From positions 1,426,001 through 1,490,000 of the forward strand of contig JAFHKN010000002.1 in NCBI GenBank assembly GCA_016937575.1: 64,000 nucleotides of DNA, read 5' to 3'. The DNA is from Roseomonas aeriglobus (GTDB lineage Bacteria > Pseudomonadota > Alphaproteobacteria > Sphingomonadales > Sphingomonadaceae). The position numbers and the translations under genes are program-made. Below the pieces are notes generated by a model. It did not search any database, had not been told where the DNA came from, and saw only the letters and a program-made list of their open reading frames with translations. Positions 17,439 through 25,574 of the stretch are shown here, one piece after another. Every line of letters starts with the position of its first letter. Position 1 is the stretch's first letter.

Positions 17439-18349
17439 CCAATCCTCCCCGGCACGGGGAGGGGGACCAGCCGCAGGCTGGTGGAGGGGGAGTGCCGCAC
17501 GCGAACCCCTCGCGGATAGCCCCCTCCACCACGCCGCTTTGCGACGCGGTCCCCCTCCCCTTGCAGGGGAGGATGGAACTCCATCGTGGGGATGCTCCGC
17601 TGATCGTCGCGTTCCCGCACACCGGCACCGACCTGGCCGATTGCGCGGACGCCTTCATATCGCCGTGGCTGGCGCGGCGGGATGCCGATTGGCACATTCA
17701 CGACCTCTACGGTTTCGCCCGTGACCTCGGCACGACGACCGTCCGGATGCCGATTTCGCGCAGTGTGATCGACGTAAATCGCGATCCTTCCGGCGCATCG
17801 CTCTATCCGGGGCAGGCGACGACCGAGTTATGCCCGACGACGACGTTCGACGGCGATCGGCTCTATGCCGACGCAGAGCCGGATGCCGACGAAATCGCTC
17901 GTCGCCGCGCGACGTGGTTCGACCCGTATCACGCTGCTCTTGCTGCCGAGATCGATCGGCTGAAGGCCATCCACGGCCACGTCGTCCTCTACGACGCGCA
18001 TTCGATCCGCAGCCGCATCCCGCGCCTGTTCGACGGCGAGCTCCCGCAATTCAACATCGGCACCAATGGCGGTGTGACATGTTCGCCGAAGCTGACAGCG
18101 GCGGTGTCCGCCGCTTGCGGCCCGGATCAGGTCGTCGATGGCCGCTTCCGCGGCGGCTGGACGACGCGCCACTATGGCCGGCCGGCGAAGGGTGTCCACG
18201 CGATCCAGATGGAGCTCGCGATGCGCGGCTACATGGTCGAGCCCGATATCCCTCAAGAGAGCAATTGGCCGACGCCGATGCTCGATCATCCGCCGATCGC
18301 GCCGACGCTGCGCGCCATACTTCACGCCTGCCTGGATTTCCGCCCATGA
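17429..18349 (+). CDS. hutG: N-formylglutamate deformylase with a repeat-encoded N-terminal insertion
   Basis: It hydrolyses N-formylglutamate to glutamate and formate, the last step of the pathway. The family part begins at [21 protein letters not shown] and continues through [24 protein letters not shown] and [21 protein letters not shown], as in HutG proteins. The frame opens with an ATG at 17429 that overlaps the hutH stop by 10 bases. After four codons (MRVT) comes about 45 codons of a GC-rich mirror repeat (17441-17575), then the normal protein. I infer that the repeat inserted in frame just after the original start. An alternative start is ATG 17573 at the repeat edge, giving 258 residues, but the GGGGAGG there abuts the ATG too closely. 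Enzyme identity is firm; the start is open. Confidence 0.9.
   Translation: MRVTNPPRHGEGDQPQAGGGGVPHANPSRIAPSTTPLCDAVPLPLQGRMELHRGDAPLIVAFPHTGTDLADCADAFISPWLARRDADWHIHDLYGFARDLGTTTVRMPISRSVIDVNRDPSGASLYPGQATTELCPTTTFDGDRLYADAEPDADEIARRRATWFDPYHAALAAEIDRLKAIHGHVVLYDAHSIRSRIPRLFDGELPQFNIGTNGGVTCSPKLTAAVSAACGPDQVVDGRFRGGWTTRHYGRPAKGVHAIQMELAMRGYMVEPDIPQESNWPTPMLDHPPIAPTLRAILHACLDFRP
17441..17575. repeat. GC-rich mirror-symmetric repeat at the hutH/hutG junction
   Basis: About 135 bases with nested inverted arms. An outer CCTCCCC...GGGGAGG hairpin occurs at each end, and an inner pair, GGTGGAGGGGG near 17480 and CCCCCTCCACC near 17520, faces each other. GGGGGACCAGCC near 17461 mirrors GCGGTCCCCC near 17547. 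Elements of this kind are usually intergenic; here it starts 3 bases after the hutH stop and lies in frame with hutG. Boundaries are approximate. Confidence 0.85.
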
Positions 18350-20001
18350 CCCGCCACGACCCGACCCGCGTCGTCACGCCTGCTACCGGCACGACGCTCA
18401 GCGCGAAGAGCTGGCTGACCGAAGCGCCCTTGCGGATGCTGATGAACAACCTCCATCCCGATGTCGCCGAACGGCCCGAGGACCTCGTCGTCTATGGTGG
18501 GATCGGTCGCGCCGCGCGGGATTGGGAGAGTTACGACCGCATCGTCGAGACGTTGCGTCGTCTGGAGGACGACCAGACCCTGCTCATCCAATCGGGCAAG
18601 CCGGTCGGCGTGTTTCGCACCCATAGGGACGCACCACGCGTGCTTCTCGCCAATTCCAACCTGGTGCCCCGGTGGGCGGACTGGGCGCATTTCGACGAGC
18701 TCGATCGCAAGGGGCTGGCGATGTACGGCCAGATGACCGCGGGGTCCTGGATCTACATCGGCACGCAGGGCATCGTTCAGGGAACGTACGAGACGTTCGT
18801 CGAAATGGGGCGCCAGCATTATGGCGGCGACCTGTCGGGCAAATGGCTGTTGACCGCCGGCCTGGGCGGCATGGGCGGCGCGCAGCCGCTGGCCGCAGTG
18901 ATGGCGGGCGCGTCGTGCCTGGCGATCGAGTGTCAGCAGAGCCGGATCGATATGCGGCTGCGTACCGGCTATCTCGACCGTGCGACGACCGATCTGGACG
19001 AGGCGCTGGAGATCGTGACGACGGCGCGCGAACCGATTTCGGTCGGGCTGCTCGGCAATGCCGCGGAGCTTTTGCCCGAGATTTTGGCGCGCGGCGTTCG
19101 ACCCGATCTGTTGACCGATCAGACCAGTGCGCACGATCCGGTCAACGGCTATCTTCCCGCCGGCTGGACGCTCGAGCGCTGGCTGGCGACGCGCGAGCAG
19201 AACCCGCAGGCGGTCGCCGAGGCCGCCAAGGCATCGATGGCGCGGCATGTCGCTGCGATGTTGGCATTCCAGGCGGCGGGCGTTCCGACGGTCGATTACG
19301 GCAATAATATCCGACAGGTCGCCGAGGACGCGGGCGTTGCCAATGCGTTCGACTTTCCCGGATTCGTCCCCGCCTATATCCGCCCGCTCTTCTGTCGCGG
19401 CGTCGGGCCGTTTCGCTGGGCCGCGCTGTCGGGCGATCCGGACGACATCTACAAGACCGACGCCAAGGTGAAGGAGCTGCTGCCCGACGACGCGCACCTC
19501 CACCGGTGGCTCGACATGGCGCGTGAGCGCATCAGGTTCCAGGGCCTGCCGGCCCGCATCTGCTGGGTAGGGTTGGGCGACCGCCACCGCCTCGGCCTGG
19601 CGTTCAACGATATGGTCGCGCGCGGCGAACTGCGGGCGCCGGTCGTGATCGGGCGCGATCACCTCGATAGCGGATCGGTCGCCTCGCCCAATCGCGAGAC
19701 GGAGGCGATGCGCGACGGGTCGGACGCCGTTAGCGACTGGCCGCTGCTGAACGCGCTGTTGAACACCGCGAGCGGCGCGACCTGGGTGTCGATCCACCAC
19801 GGTGGCGGGGTCGGCATGGGCTATTCGCAGCATTCGGGAATGGTCGTCGTCGCCGATGGCACGCCCGACGCGGCAAAGCGGCTGGAACGTGTGTTGTGGA
19901 ACGACCCGGCGACGGGCGTGATGCGGCACGCCGATGCCGGTTATGAGATCGCCCGCGACTGCGCGCGTGCGCAGGGCCTGGACCTTCCCGGCATCCTTTG
20001 A
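18346..20001 (+). CDS. hutU: Urocanate hydratase (urocanase)
   Basis: A 551-residue NAD-containing enzyme that hydrates urocanate to imidazolone propionate, the second step of the pathway. Motifs visible are [17 protein letters not shown] near residue 26, [19 protein letters not shown] with HAPRVL-type context, [19 protein letters not shown], the NAD-binding [19 protein letters not shown] near 165-185, and [14 protein letters not shown]. The ATG at 18346 overlaps the hutG stop (ATGA); the open frame further upstream is a shadow of hutG. It is the last gene of the hutIHGU unit. No intrinsic terminator with a T-run is visible in the 49 bases that follow. Confidence 0.97.
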   Translation: MTRHDPTRVVTPATGTTLSAKSWLTEAPLRMLMNNLHPDVAERPEDLVVYGGIGRAARDWESYDRIVETLRRLEDDQTLLIQSGKPVGVFRTHRDAPRVLLANSNLVPRWADWAHFDELDRKGLAMYGQMTAGSWIYIGTQGIVQGTYETFVEMGRQHYGGDLSGKWLLTAGLGGMGGAQPLAAVMAGASCLAIECQQSRIDMRLRTGYLDRATTDLDEALEIVTTAREPISVGLLGNAAELLPEILARGVRPDLLTDQTSAHDPVNGYLPAGWTLERWLATREQNPQAVAEAAKASMARHVAAMLAFQAAGVPTVDYGNNIRQVAEDAGVANAFDFPGFVPAYIRPLFCRGVGPFRWAALSGDPDDIYKTDAKVKELLPDDAHLHRWLDMARERIRFQGLPARICWVGLGDRHRLGLAFNDMVARGELRAPVVIGRDHLDSGSVASPNRETEAMRDGSDAVSDWPLLNALLNTASGATWVSIHHGGGVGMGYSQHSGMVVVADGTPDAAKRLERVLWNDPATGVMRHADAGYEIARDCARAQGLDLPGIL

Positions 20002-20050
20002 GGGAACTGCCGCCCAGCGGGAGGCTTTACCTTCGACGAAGGAGCATCCC

Positions 20051-20362
20051 ATGGCCGATACCGAGTTCACGCCGACGCTGAAAATGGCGGCGACCGCCAA
20101 GCGCGGGCTCAAGCTGCGCGAGAAGTTCGGTCGCGGCGGTACCGAGGTCGGGGTGAAGCGCGCCCACCAATTGGCCGACCGCAAGGCGGTGACGGCGGCG
20201 GACGTGAAGTCGATGCACAGCTATTTCGCGCGGCACAGCGTCGACAAGGACGGGAAGGGTTGGGGCGATACGAAGGACCCATCGGCCGGCTACATCGCGT
20301 GGCTGCTCTGGGGCGGCGACGACGGCAAGAAATGGGCGGACTCGAAGCGCGAAAAGCTTTGA
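20051..20362 (+). CDS. Small conserved hypothetical protein (phage-shared type)
   Basis: A 103-residue soluble protein with an ATG at 20051 after a GAAGGAG ribosome binding site. It is rich in Lys, Arg, Gly and Asp. Segments include AATAKRGLKLREKFGRGG, GVKRAHQLADRK, SMHSYFARHSVDKDG and AGYIAWLLWGGDDGKKWAD. From memory, similar short domains with the 'AGYIAWLLWGG' ending occur in bacteriophage proteins and in some bacterial genomes, but no function is established to my knowledge. It has no signal peptide or membrane segment. It stands alone between hutU and a Crp/Fnr regulator. The following 272 bases hold no further gene that I can support. Confidence 0.75.
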   Translation: MADTEFTPTLKMAATAKRGLKLREKFGRGGTEVGVKRAHQLADRKAVTAADVKSMHSYFARHSVDKDGKGWGDTKDPSAGYIAWLLWGGDDGKKWADSKREKL

Positions 20363-20595
20363 GCGGAATCGATGCCGCCATTCGGCGTGCGCGAATCGCG
20401 TATGGCGTCGTCGTTTTCAGAGAAAACTCGGCGGCTCGGCTGCGATATCCGCAAAGGCTGGCGCCGGGTCCACTCAGTGCGATCGGGCGCGCCGCAGCGT
20501 GGAATTCGCCACTTTCCCAACGCCTTAGCGTTCCCCGAAGGCCGGCGAACAAAACTTCCGTTAAAAATCTAAGGTATACGATAGGGTGCTAAGTA

Positions 20596-20623
20596 AAAAA
20601 TACTTCGCAAGATAGGTATTTTT
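20596..20623 (+). promoter_or_regulatory. AT-rich hairpin upstream of the Crp/Fnr gene
   Basis: AAAAATAC (20596-20603) and GTATTTTT (20616-20623) form an 8-bp inverted repeat with a 12-base loop, ending 11 bases before the regulator's first ATG. The surrounding 20560-20640 stretch is far more AT-rich than the rest of the window. It may be a promoter/operator region; the 3' T-run also resembles a weak terminator. Confidence 0.45.
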
Positions 20624-20634
20624 GCCTTAGGTTA

Positions 20635-21420
20635 ATGTCTGGCCGCGTACGCGATCGTACCCCTTCGGACATGAACCAAATGCAACCGCTCCAAGCCCTT
20701 AGAGCTGATAGTTCAGCAATGGACGGCGCTGCCGTCCTGACTGCCCGCTTCGCGTCGTTCAGTCCGTTGTCGCCCGGAGCGATGTCGTCGGTTCGGGGCG
20801 TGCCGTGGCAGCTCGTCGATCTCGGAACCTCGCGTTCGGCGCGCGCTTTCGACGGGTTGCGTGATCGCGTGATGGTGGTGCTGTCGGGCGTTCTGTTTCA
20901 TCACGCCATCGTCCGCTCCGGCGCGCGGCAGGTGCTGTGCCTGCACCTGCCGGGTGAGCTGGTCGGCGTGGACTGCCCCGGCATGGGCACCGCGGCGATC
21001 GGTGCGCATGGTCCGGCGCAGGTGGCGGTTTTCGATTCGACCGCATGGCGCGAAATGGTCGCGGCGCAGTCGTCGATCCGCGCTGCGGTGGAACAGGAAG
21101 TCCACATGAACCTGTCGATCGCGCGGGCGTGGTTGACCAACAATTGCCGTCGCGAGGCGGCGACGCGGGTCGCGCATCTGCTGTGCGAAGTCGCCTATCG
21201 CATCGGTGGCGCGGCGTTGCCGCGTCTGACGCAGGAATTCCTCAGCGACTGCGTCGGGCTGACGTCGGTGCACACCAACCGCGTGCTGCGCCGGTTGGAG
21301 GCGATGGACTGCCTGCGTCGCGACGGCGATCGCTATCAGATCGTCGACGAGCAGCGGCTGCGCGAATTCGCCGAATTCGATCCGGTTTATCTGACACCGG
21401 TGGTTCAGGTTCCGGCCTGA
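20635..21420 (+). CDS. Crp/Fnr family transcriptional regulator
   Basis: A 261-residue regulator with an N-terminal cyclic-nucleotide-binding-like beta-roll (RDRVMVVLSGVLFHHAIVRSGARQVLCLHLPGELVG) and a C-terminal winged helix (LTQEFLSDCVGLTSVHTNRVLRRLEAMDCLRRDGDRYQIVD, about residues 200-245). The recognition helix TSVHTNRVLRRLE is typical of sphingomonad and rhizobial Crp/Fnr proteins. There is no Fnr-type cysteine cluster at the N-terminus, so it is probably not an iron-sulphur oxygen sensor. The start is uncertain: ATG 20635 (used here) or 20671. Its target genes cannot be read from the sequence; the AT-rich hairpin just upstream may be part of its own control. Confidence 0.87.
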   Translation: MSGRVRDRTPSDMNQMQPLQALRADSSAMDGAAVLTARFASFSPLSPGAMSSVRGVPWQLVDLGTSRSARAFDGLRDRVMVVLSGVLFHHAIVRSGARQVLCLHLPGELVGVDCPGMGTAAIGAHGPAQVAVFDSTAWREMVAAQSSIRAAVEQEVHMNLSIARAWLTNNCRREAATRVAHLLCEVAYRIGGAALPRLTQEFLSDCVGLTSVHTNRVLRRLEAMDCLRRDGDRYQIVDEQRLREFAEFDPVYLTPVVQVPA

Positions 21421-21429
21421 TCCTGCCCG

Positions 21430-22440
21430 TCAACCGCCGAGGATTCGGCGGTAGAGCGCGATATAGGCGTCCGCCATCCGCTCGACCGAAAAGCGATCGA
21501 TGACCGACTGGCGGATCGTCGCCCGATCGAGCCCGGCGGCGCATTCGATCGCGTCGCCGACGCCTTGCAGGTCGTCGACCAGAACACCGGTCACGCCGTC
21601 ATCGATCAGCTCCGGCATGGACCCGCGTCGGGTAGCGATGACGGGTGTGCCGCAGGCCATCGCCTCGATCACCGACAGACCGAATGGCTCGTCGAAGTTG
21701 ATGAGGTGGAGCAGGGCGCGTGCGGCGCCGAGCGCGCGCACCCGCGCCGCGCCGCCGACCGCCCCGTGATAGCGGACGCGGTCGCCATCGATACCGGGCG
21801 CAACCTCCCGCTCGTGATAGCCGCTGTCCTGAACGATGCCGTACATGTCGAGCCGGCGTCCACTGGCGCGCGCCGCCGCGATGGCTTCCTTCGGCCCCTT
21901 GTCGGGGTGAATGCGACCGAAGAACAGCAGATCCTCGCTGCCCACCGGATCGAAGGGAAAATCGTCGATCGGGATGCCGTGATGGATGGTTGCGGCATAG
22001 TGCAGCGATGGATGGCGATCGGCGTCGCTGATCGCGACGAAATGCACCCGGTCCTGAAACGGCTGATACATCGGCAGGATGCGGGCGGATGAGAAGCCGT
22101 GGATGGTCGTGACGACCGGCGTGTCGACGAACGGCGCAAAGGCGTGAGCGGGAAAATCGGCCTGGTTGTGGATGATGTCGAACCGGTCGGCCTGGCCGAA
22201 GACATGCGCGAGATGGCGATACTCCCAGACCTTGGCATCGATGCTGGGGTCTTCGGAATAGGGGGCGGGAACGATACCGTCGAGCGTGCCGGCGGTCTGG
22301 CTGTCGAGCGTGGCGAACAGCGTGACGTCGACGCCGCGCGCGACCAGCGCCTCGGTCAACAGGCTCGTGACGAGTTCCCACGGGCCATAATGGCGCGGCG
22401 GCGTGCGCCAGGCGATCGGGGCAAGCATCGCGATCTTCAT
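21430..22440 (-). CDS. Glycosyltransferase, GT4-like (GT-B fold)
   Basis: A 336-residue retaining glycosyltransferase of the GT-B fold. MKIAMLAPIAWRTPPRHYGPWELV is the typical glycine-containing N-terminal loop for this group. DIIHNQADF and VVTTIHGFSS follow. The C-terminal donor-binding domain carries the EX7E motif in DEPFGLSVIEAMACGTPVIAT (about residue 255), then GVTGVLVDD. The ATG at 22440 overlaps the stop of the GH13 gene (ATGA), so the two are cotranslated. The donor and acceptor are unknown; pairing with an alpha-glucosidase suggests alpha-glucoside metabolism. The last codons form half of a hairpin shared with the end of the convergent regulator gene. Confidence 0.88.
   Translation of the reverse strand: MKIAMLAPIAWRTPPRHYGPWELVTSLLTEALVARGVDVTLFATLDSQTAGTLDGIVPAPYSEDPSIDAKVWEYRHLAHVFGQADRFDIIHNQADFPAHAFAPFVDTPVVTTIHGFSSARILPMYQPFQDRVHFVAISDADRHPSLHYAATIHHGIPIDDFPFDPVGSEDLLFFGRIHPDKGPKEAIAAARASGRRLDMYGIVQDSGYHEREVAPGIDGDRVRYHGAVGGAARVRALGAARALLHLINFDEPFGLSVIEAMACGTPVIATRRGSMPELIDDGVTGVLVDDLQGVGDAIECAAGLDRATIRQSVIDRFSVERMADAYIALYRRILGG
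21433..21452. terminator. Candidate bidirectional terminator hairpin
   Basis: ACCGCCGA and TCGGCGGT form a perfect 8-bp stem with a GGAT loop in the junction of the convergent Crp/Fnr and glycosyltransferase genes. It overlaps the last codons of the latter and has no T-run, so the call is tentative. Confidence 0.4.
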
Positions 22441-24023
22441 GCGAGGATCAGTCCTTCGTTGGGCGCGAGGCGGCCCGGGTTGGCCGGGGTGTCGAGCGTC
22501 GAGAGCAGCACGTCCCCCGTCCAATCGACGGCCACCGGTCTGTCGGTCAGGTTCAGCAGGATGGTCCGATCCTCCCCGTCCGCCGAACGACGATAGGCGA
22601 GCACGCCCGCCGGCACATCGATCAGCACCATCGCGCCGGTCGTCAGCGCGGGCGTCGCGCGCCGGAGGGCAAGCAGCCGGCGGTAGAGCGACAGCATCGA
22701 CGTGGGATCGTCGGACTGCGCTGCCACGTTCCGTGTCGGCCAGTCCGGGTTGAGCGGCAACCACGGCTCGGTCGTGCTGAACCCCGCAAACGCGGCCGCG
22801 CTCCACGGCATCGGCGTGCGTGAGCGATCGCGGCCGATGTCGAGCTGTGGCTGGCGGAAGTGCTGGGGATCGCGGATGCGGTCTGGCGGGATGGGGACAT
22901 GGCCGATGCCGATCTCGTCCCCCTGATACAGCGTTGGCGTGCCGCGCAGCGTCAGCAACAGCATCGCGGCGACCCGGGCCTGCGCCTCGCCGATCCGCGC
23001 AGCGATCCGGGCGGCGTCGTGACTGTCGAAGACCCAATTGGGCCAGCCCCAGGAAGGCAGCGACGCTTCATAGGCGGCGATTGTCCGCCGCAGCACCCCG
23101 GCATCCCAGGGATTTTCGACGAGCTGGAAGTTGAAGGGCAGATGCACTTCGGGGCGCTCGGGGGTGCCGTACCAGCGGGCGTGCGCGGTATTGGGCAGGA
23201 AGATCTCGCCGATCAAAACGCGGGCGTCGCCCTTTTCGGCGCCGTAGCGGTCGGCCAGCGCGCGCATCTCCGAGGCGATCGCATGCGCCTCGGGCTGGTC
23301 GGTCGAATAGCGCTGGATCAGCGTGTCCCGCTGCGTCCGATCGGGCGTCCAATCGGGGTTGGGCGGGTTGTCGGGGAAGCCCTGCGCCTTCACGATGTGC
23401 CAAAGCACGTCGATGCGGAAGCCATCGACGCCGCGGTCGAACCAGAAGCGCAAGACGTCGAACATCGCCGCGCGCAACTCGGGATTGCGCCAGTTGAGGT
23501 CAGGTTGCTCCTTCAGAAAGGCATGCAGGTAATATTGTCCTGTCCCCGCGTCCCATTCCCACGACGATCCGCCGAAATCGCTGATCCAATTATTGGGTGG
23601 ACCACCATCGGGCGCGGGATCATGCCAGATGTACCAGTCGCGTTTGGGATTATCGCGCGACGATCGGCTTTCCCTGAACCAGGGATGCTGGTCCGAGCTG
23701 TGATTGGGCACGAAGTCGAGGATCAGCTTCAGCCCGCGTGCATGGACCTCAGCCAGCAGCCGGTCGAAGGTCGCGAGGTCGCCGAACAGCGGATCGATGC
23801 CGGTATAGTCCGCCACGTCATAGCCGAAGTCCGCCATCGGTGACGGGAAGATCGGCGACAGCCAGATGGCATCGACGCCCAGGGCGGCCACATAATCGAG
23901 CCGGTCGATGATCCCTGCCAGATCGCCCACGCCATCGCCAGTCGTGTCTTGGAAGGAGCGCGGGTAGATCTGATAGATGGTGCCGCGCTCCCACCAAGGG
24001 GGCGGCTGCGTCAGGGATGGCAT
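22437..24023 (-). CDS. Alpha-glucosidase, GH13 family
   Basis: A 528-residue glycoside hydrolase with a TIM-barrel catalytic domain and a short C-terminal beta domain. It starts MPSLTQPPPWWERGTIYQIYPRSF, the usual opening for oligo-1,6-/alpha-1,4-glucosidases. The active site is visible: FVPNHSSDQH near 104-113, the nucleophile Asp205 in GFRIDVL, the acid/base Glu273 in LIGEIFLP, and Asp336 in FDSHDAAR (family FxNHD, here with Ser for Asn). There is no signal peptide, so it acts in the cytoplasm on imported oligosaccharides. The ATG at 24023 was chosen for homology; the upstream extension lacks similarity. It is cotranscribed with the glycosyltransferase. Confidence 0.93.
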   Translation of the reverse strand: MPSLTQPPPWWERGTIYQIYPRSFQDTTGDGVGDLAGIIDRLDYVAALGVDAIWLSPIFPSPMADFGYDVADYTGIDPLFGDLATFDRLLAEVHARGLKLILDFVPNHSSDQHPWFRESRSSRDNPKRDWYIWHDPAPDGGPPNNWISDFGGSSWEWDAGTGQYYLHAFLKEQPDLNWRNPELRAAMFDVLRFWFDRGVDGFRIDVLWHIVKAQGFPDNPPNPDWTPDRTQRDTLIQRYSTDQPEAHAIASEMRALADRYGAEKGDARVLIGEIFLPNTAHARWYGTPERPEVHLPFNFQLVENPWDAGVLRRTIAAYEASLPSWGWPNWVFDSHDAARIAARIGEAQARVAAMLLLTLRGTPTLYQGDEIGIGHVPIPPDRIRDPQHFRQPQLDIGRDRSRTPMPWSAAAFAGFSTTEPWLPLNPDWPTRNVAAQSDDPTSMLSLYRRLLALRRATPALTTGAMVLIDVPAGVLAYRRSADGEDRTILLNLTDRPVAVDWTGDVLLSTLDTPANPGRLAPNEGLILA

Positions 24024-24087
24024 GGCGGTGATACCCCTGGCGACGCGCAGGGTTCCCACATGCTCTCCGCCGGCACGGGTTTTGAGG

Positions 24088-25440
24088 CTATGCCGCGGTG
24101 GCCGCGTAGAGCGCGATCGTGGCGGCCAGCACTTCCTGCATCGCAATGGCGCGCGCGTCCTGCGCCGATATGAGCAGGTCCTGCGCATCGAGCAGTCGCT
24201 GCAGATCGACGTCGCCCTCCAGATATTGCCGGCGCGCGAGCGACGTCGTGGTCCGAGCCTCCGCCTCGACGTCGGCCAGCAGCGCCTCGCGCTCGCGGGC
24301 GTGACGGATCGAGGACAATGCGTTCTCCACGCCGCGCAGCGCTTCGAGCACCGATTGCCGGTAGGTCTCCGCCGCCTCGCGTTGTTGCCCGAGGCTGAGG
24401 GCGAGATCGCCCTTCAGCCGCGATCGCGCAAAGATCGGCGCGAGCAGGTCATTGCCGATCCGCGCGATCGGGACGAGCGGGCCGACCGACGCCGTCGTGG
24501 CGACGAGGCTGGCCGACAGGTTGAGCGACGGGTAGAAAGCGCGTCGGGCCGCGTCCACGTCGCCACCGGCGGCGCGCAGCCGGGCCTCCGCTGCGCGAAC
24601 GTCTGGCCGCCGCTCGATAAGCACGGCGGGCGGGGGAGCGGTGAGCGCAGGTGCGATCAGGTCGTCCAGCACGCCCGTCTCGACCGAGAACCCCGGCGAT
24701 TCCGCACCCGTCAAAACCGCGAGCGACGTGCGGGTTTCCTGCAAAGCTTCCGACAGGCGCGTCGCCTCCGCACGCAGCTGCTTGAGGCGGATCGCCTGGA
24801 GCCCGACGTCGACCCGCGTCGCATCGCCCTCACGCTGACGGACGCGCATGATCCGGTCGAGCTCGGCCGCCTGGGCGATGCTCGTGTCGAGCAACGTCAT
24901 CCGACGTGCGAGCGTCGCGCGCTGGACATAGGCGAGTGCGATCTGCGCTTCGAGCGCGATGCCCGCCGCGACGCGATCCAGCGCGGCAGCGCGCAGCCGG
25001 CCGGCCGCGCCGCGGCGCAACGCGCGGTTGCGGCCGAACAGGTCGGGGTCGAAGCTTGCATCGATGCTGGCAAAGCTGCGATCGAAGGCGAAGAGCTCGC
25101 GCTGTCCGGGCAGGCGGGTGCCGCCGGGCTGGACGCTTGCCGTGACAACCGGCAGGGCGGTCGATCGCGCGCTCGTGAGCAGGGCAGCGGCCTGCTGAAC
25201 GCGCGCGTCGCTGGCGCGCAGCGTCGGGCTTTGTTGTCGCGCGGTGGCGATCAGCGCATCCAGTTCGGGTGCCGCCAGCAGCGCGCCGAGGCTCTGATCG
25301 GCTACGGTCGGCAGGTTCGCGGCGGTCGGATCGGTCCAGTCCTGGCTAAAGAGCGATGGCGGCACCGTCAGCCGGGCCGGCGGCGCGCAGCCGGACGCCA
25401 TGCCGATCGCGATCAGCGACACATAGGAACGCAGGGTCAT
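24088..25440 (-). CDS. TolC/NodT-family outer-membrane factor of the peptide export locus
   Basis: A 450-residue outer-membrane efflux protein. MTLRSYVSLIAIGMASGC gives a probable lipobox near residue 18 (SGC, a loose match). The body has the alternating helical repeats of the TolC fold (LIATARQQSPTLRASDARVQQAAALL; FYPSLNLSASL near the middle; DVDLQRLLDAQDLLISAQDARAIA near the end). It is divergent from the HlyD-type adaptor gene, with 134 bases between the starts, and close to the C39-type exporter. It is therefore the likely outer-membrane exit duct of that type I/bacteriocin export system. The 64 bases downstream to the GH13 gene contain nothing recognisable. Confidence 0.88.
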   Translation of the reverse strand: MTLRSYVSLIAIGMASGCAPPARLTVPPSLFSQDWTDPTAANLPTVADQSLGALLAAPELDALIATARQQSPTLRASDARVQQAAALLTSARSTALPVVTASVQPGGTRLPGQRELFAFDRSFASIDASFDPDLFGRNRALRRGAAGRLRAAALDRVAAGIALEAQIALAYVQRATLARRMTLLDTSIAQAAELDRIMRVRQREGDATRVDVGLQAIRLKQLRAEATRLSEALQETRTSLAVLTGAESPGFSVETGVLDDLIAPALTAPPPAVLIERRPDVRAAEARLRAAGGDVDAARRAFYPSLNLSASLVATTASVGPLVPIARIGNDLLAPIFARSRLKGDLALSLGQQREAAETYRQSVLEALRGVENALSSIRHAREREALLADVEAEARTTTSLARRQYLEGDVDLQRLLDAQDLLISAQDARAIAMQEVLAATIALYAATAA

Positions 25441-25574
25441 GGGCCGCCCATAGCCCGCCGGCCCCTTACGAATGGTTTCCGTCGCAGAAAGTCCAATCGT
25501 TCAGGATTAACCGGGCCTTAGACAATATTCCTTAGGCCGCTGGATGTCAGCTCAATCCGGAACGGCAGCCCTCT

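Noticed and set aside
17441..17575. The GC-rich repeat at hutH/hutG as a transcription terminator
   Set aside because: It lies inside an operon whose downstream genes are needed for the pathway, and the hutG frame runs through it. It may pause polymerase, but a full stop is unlikely.
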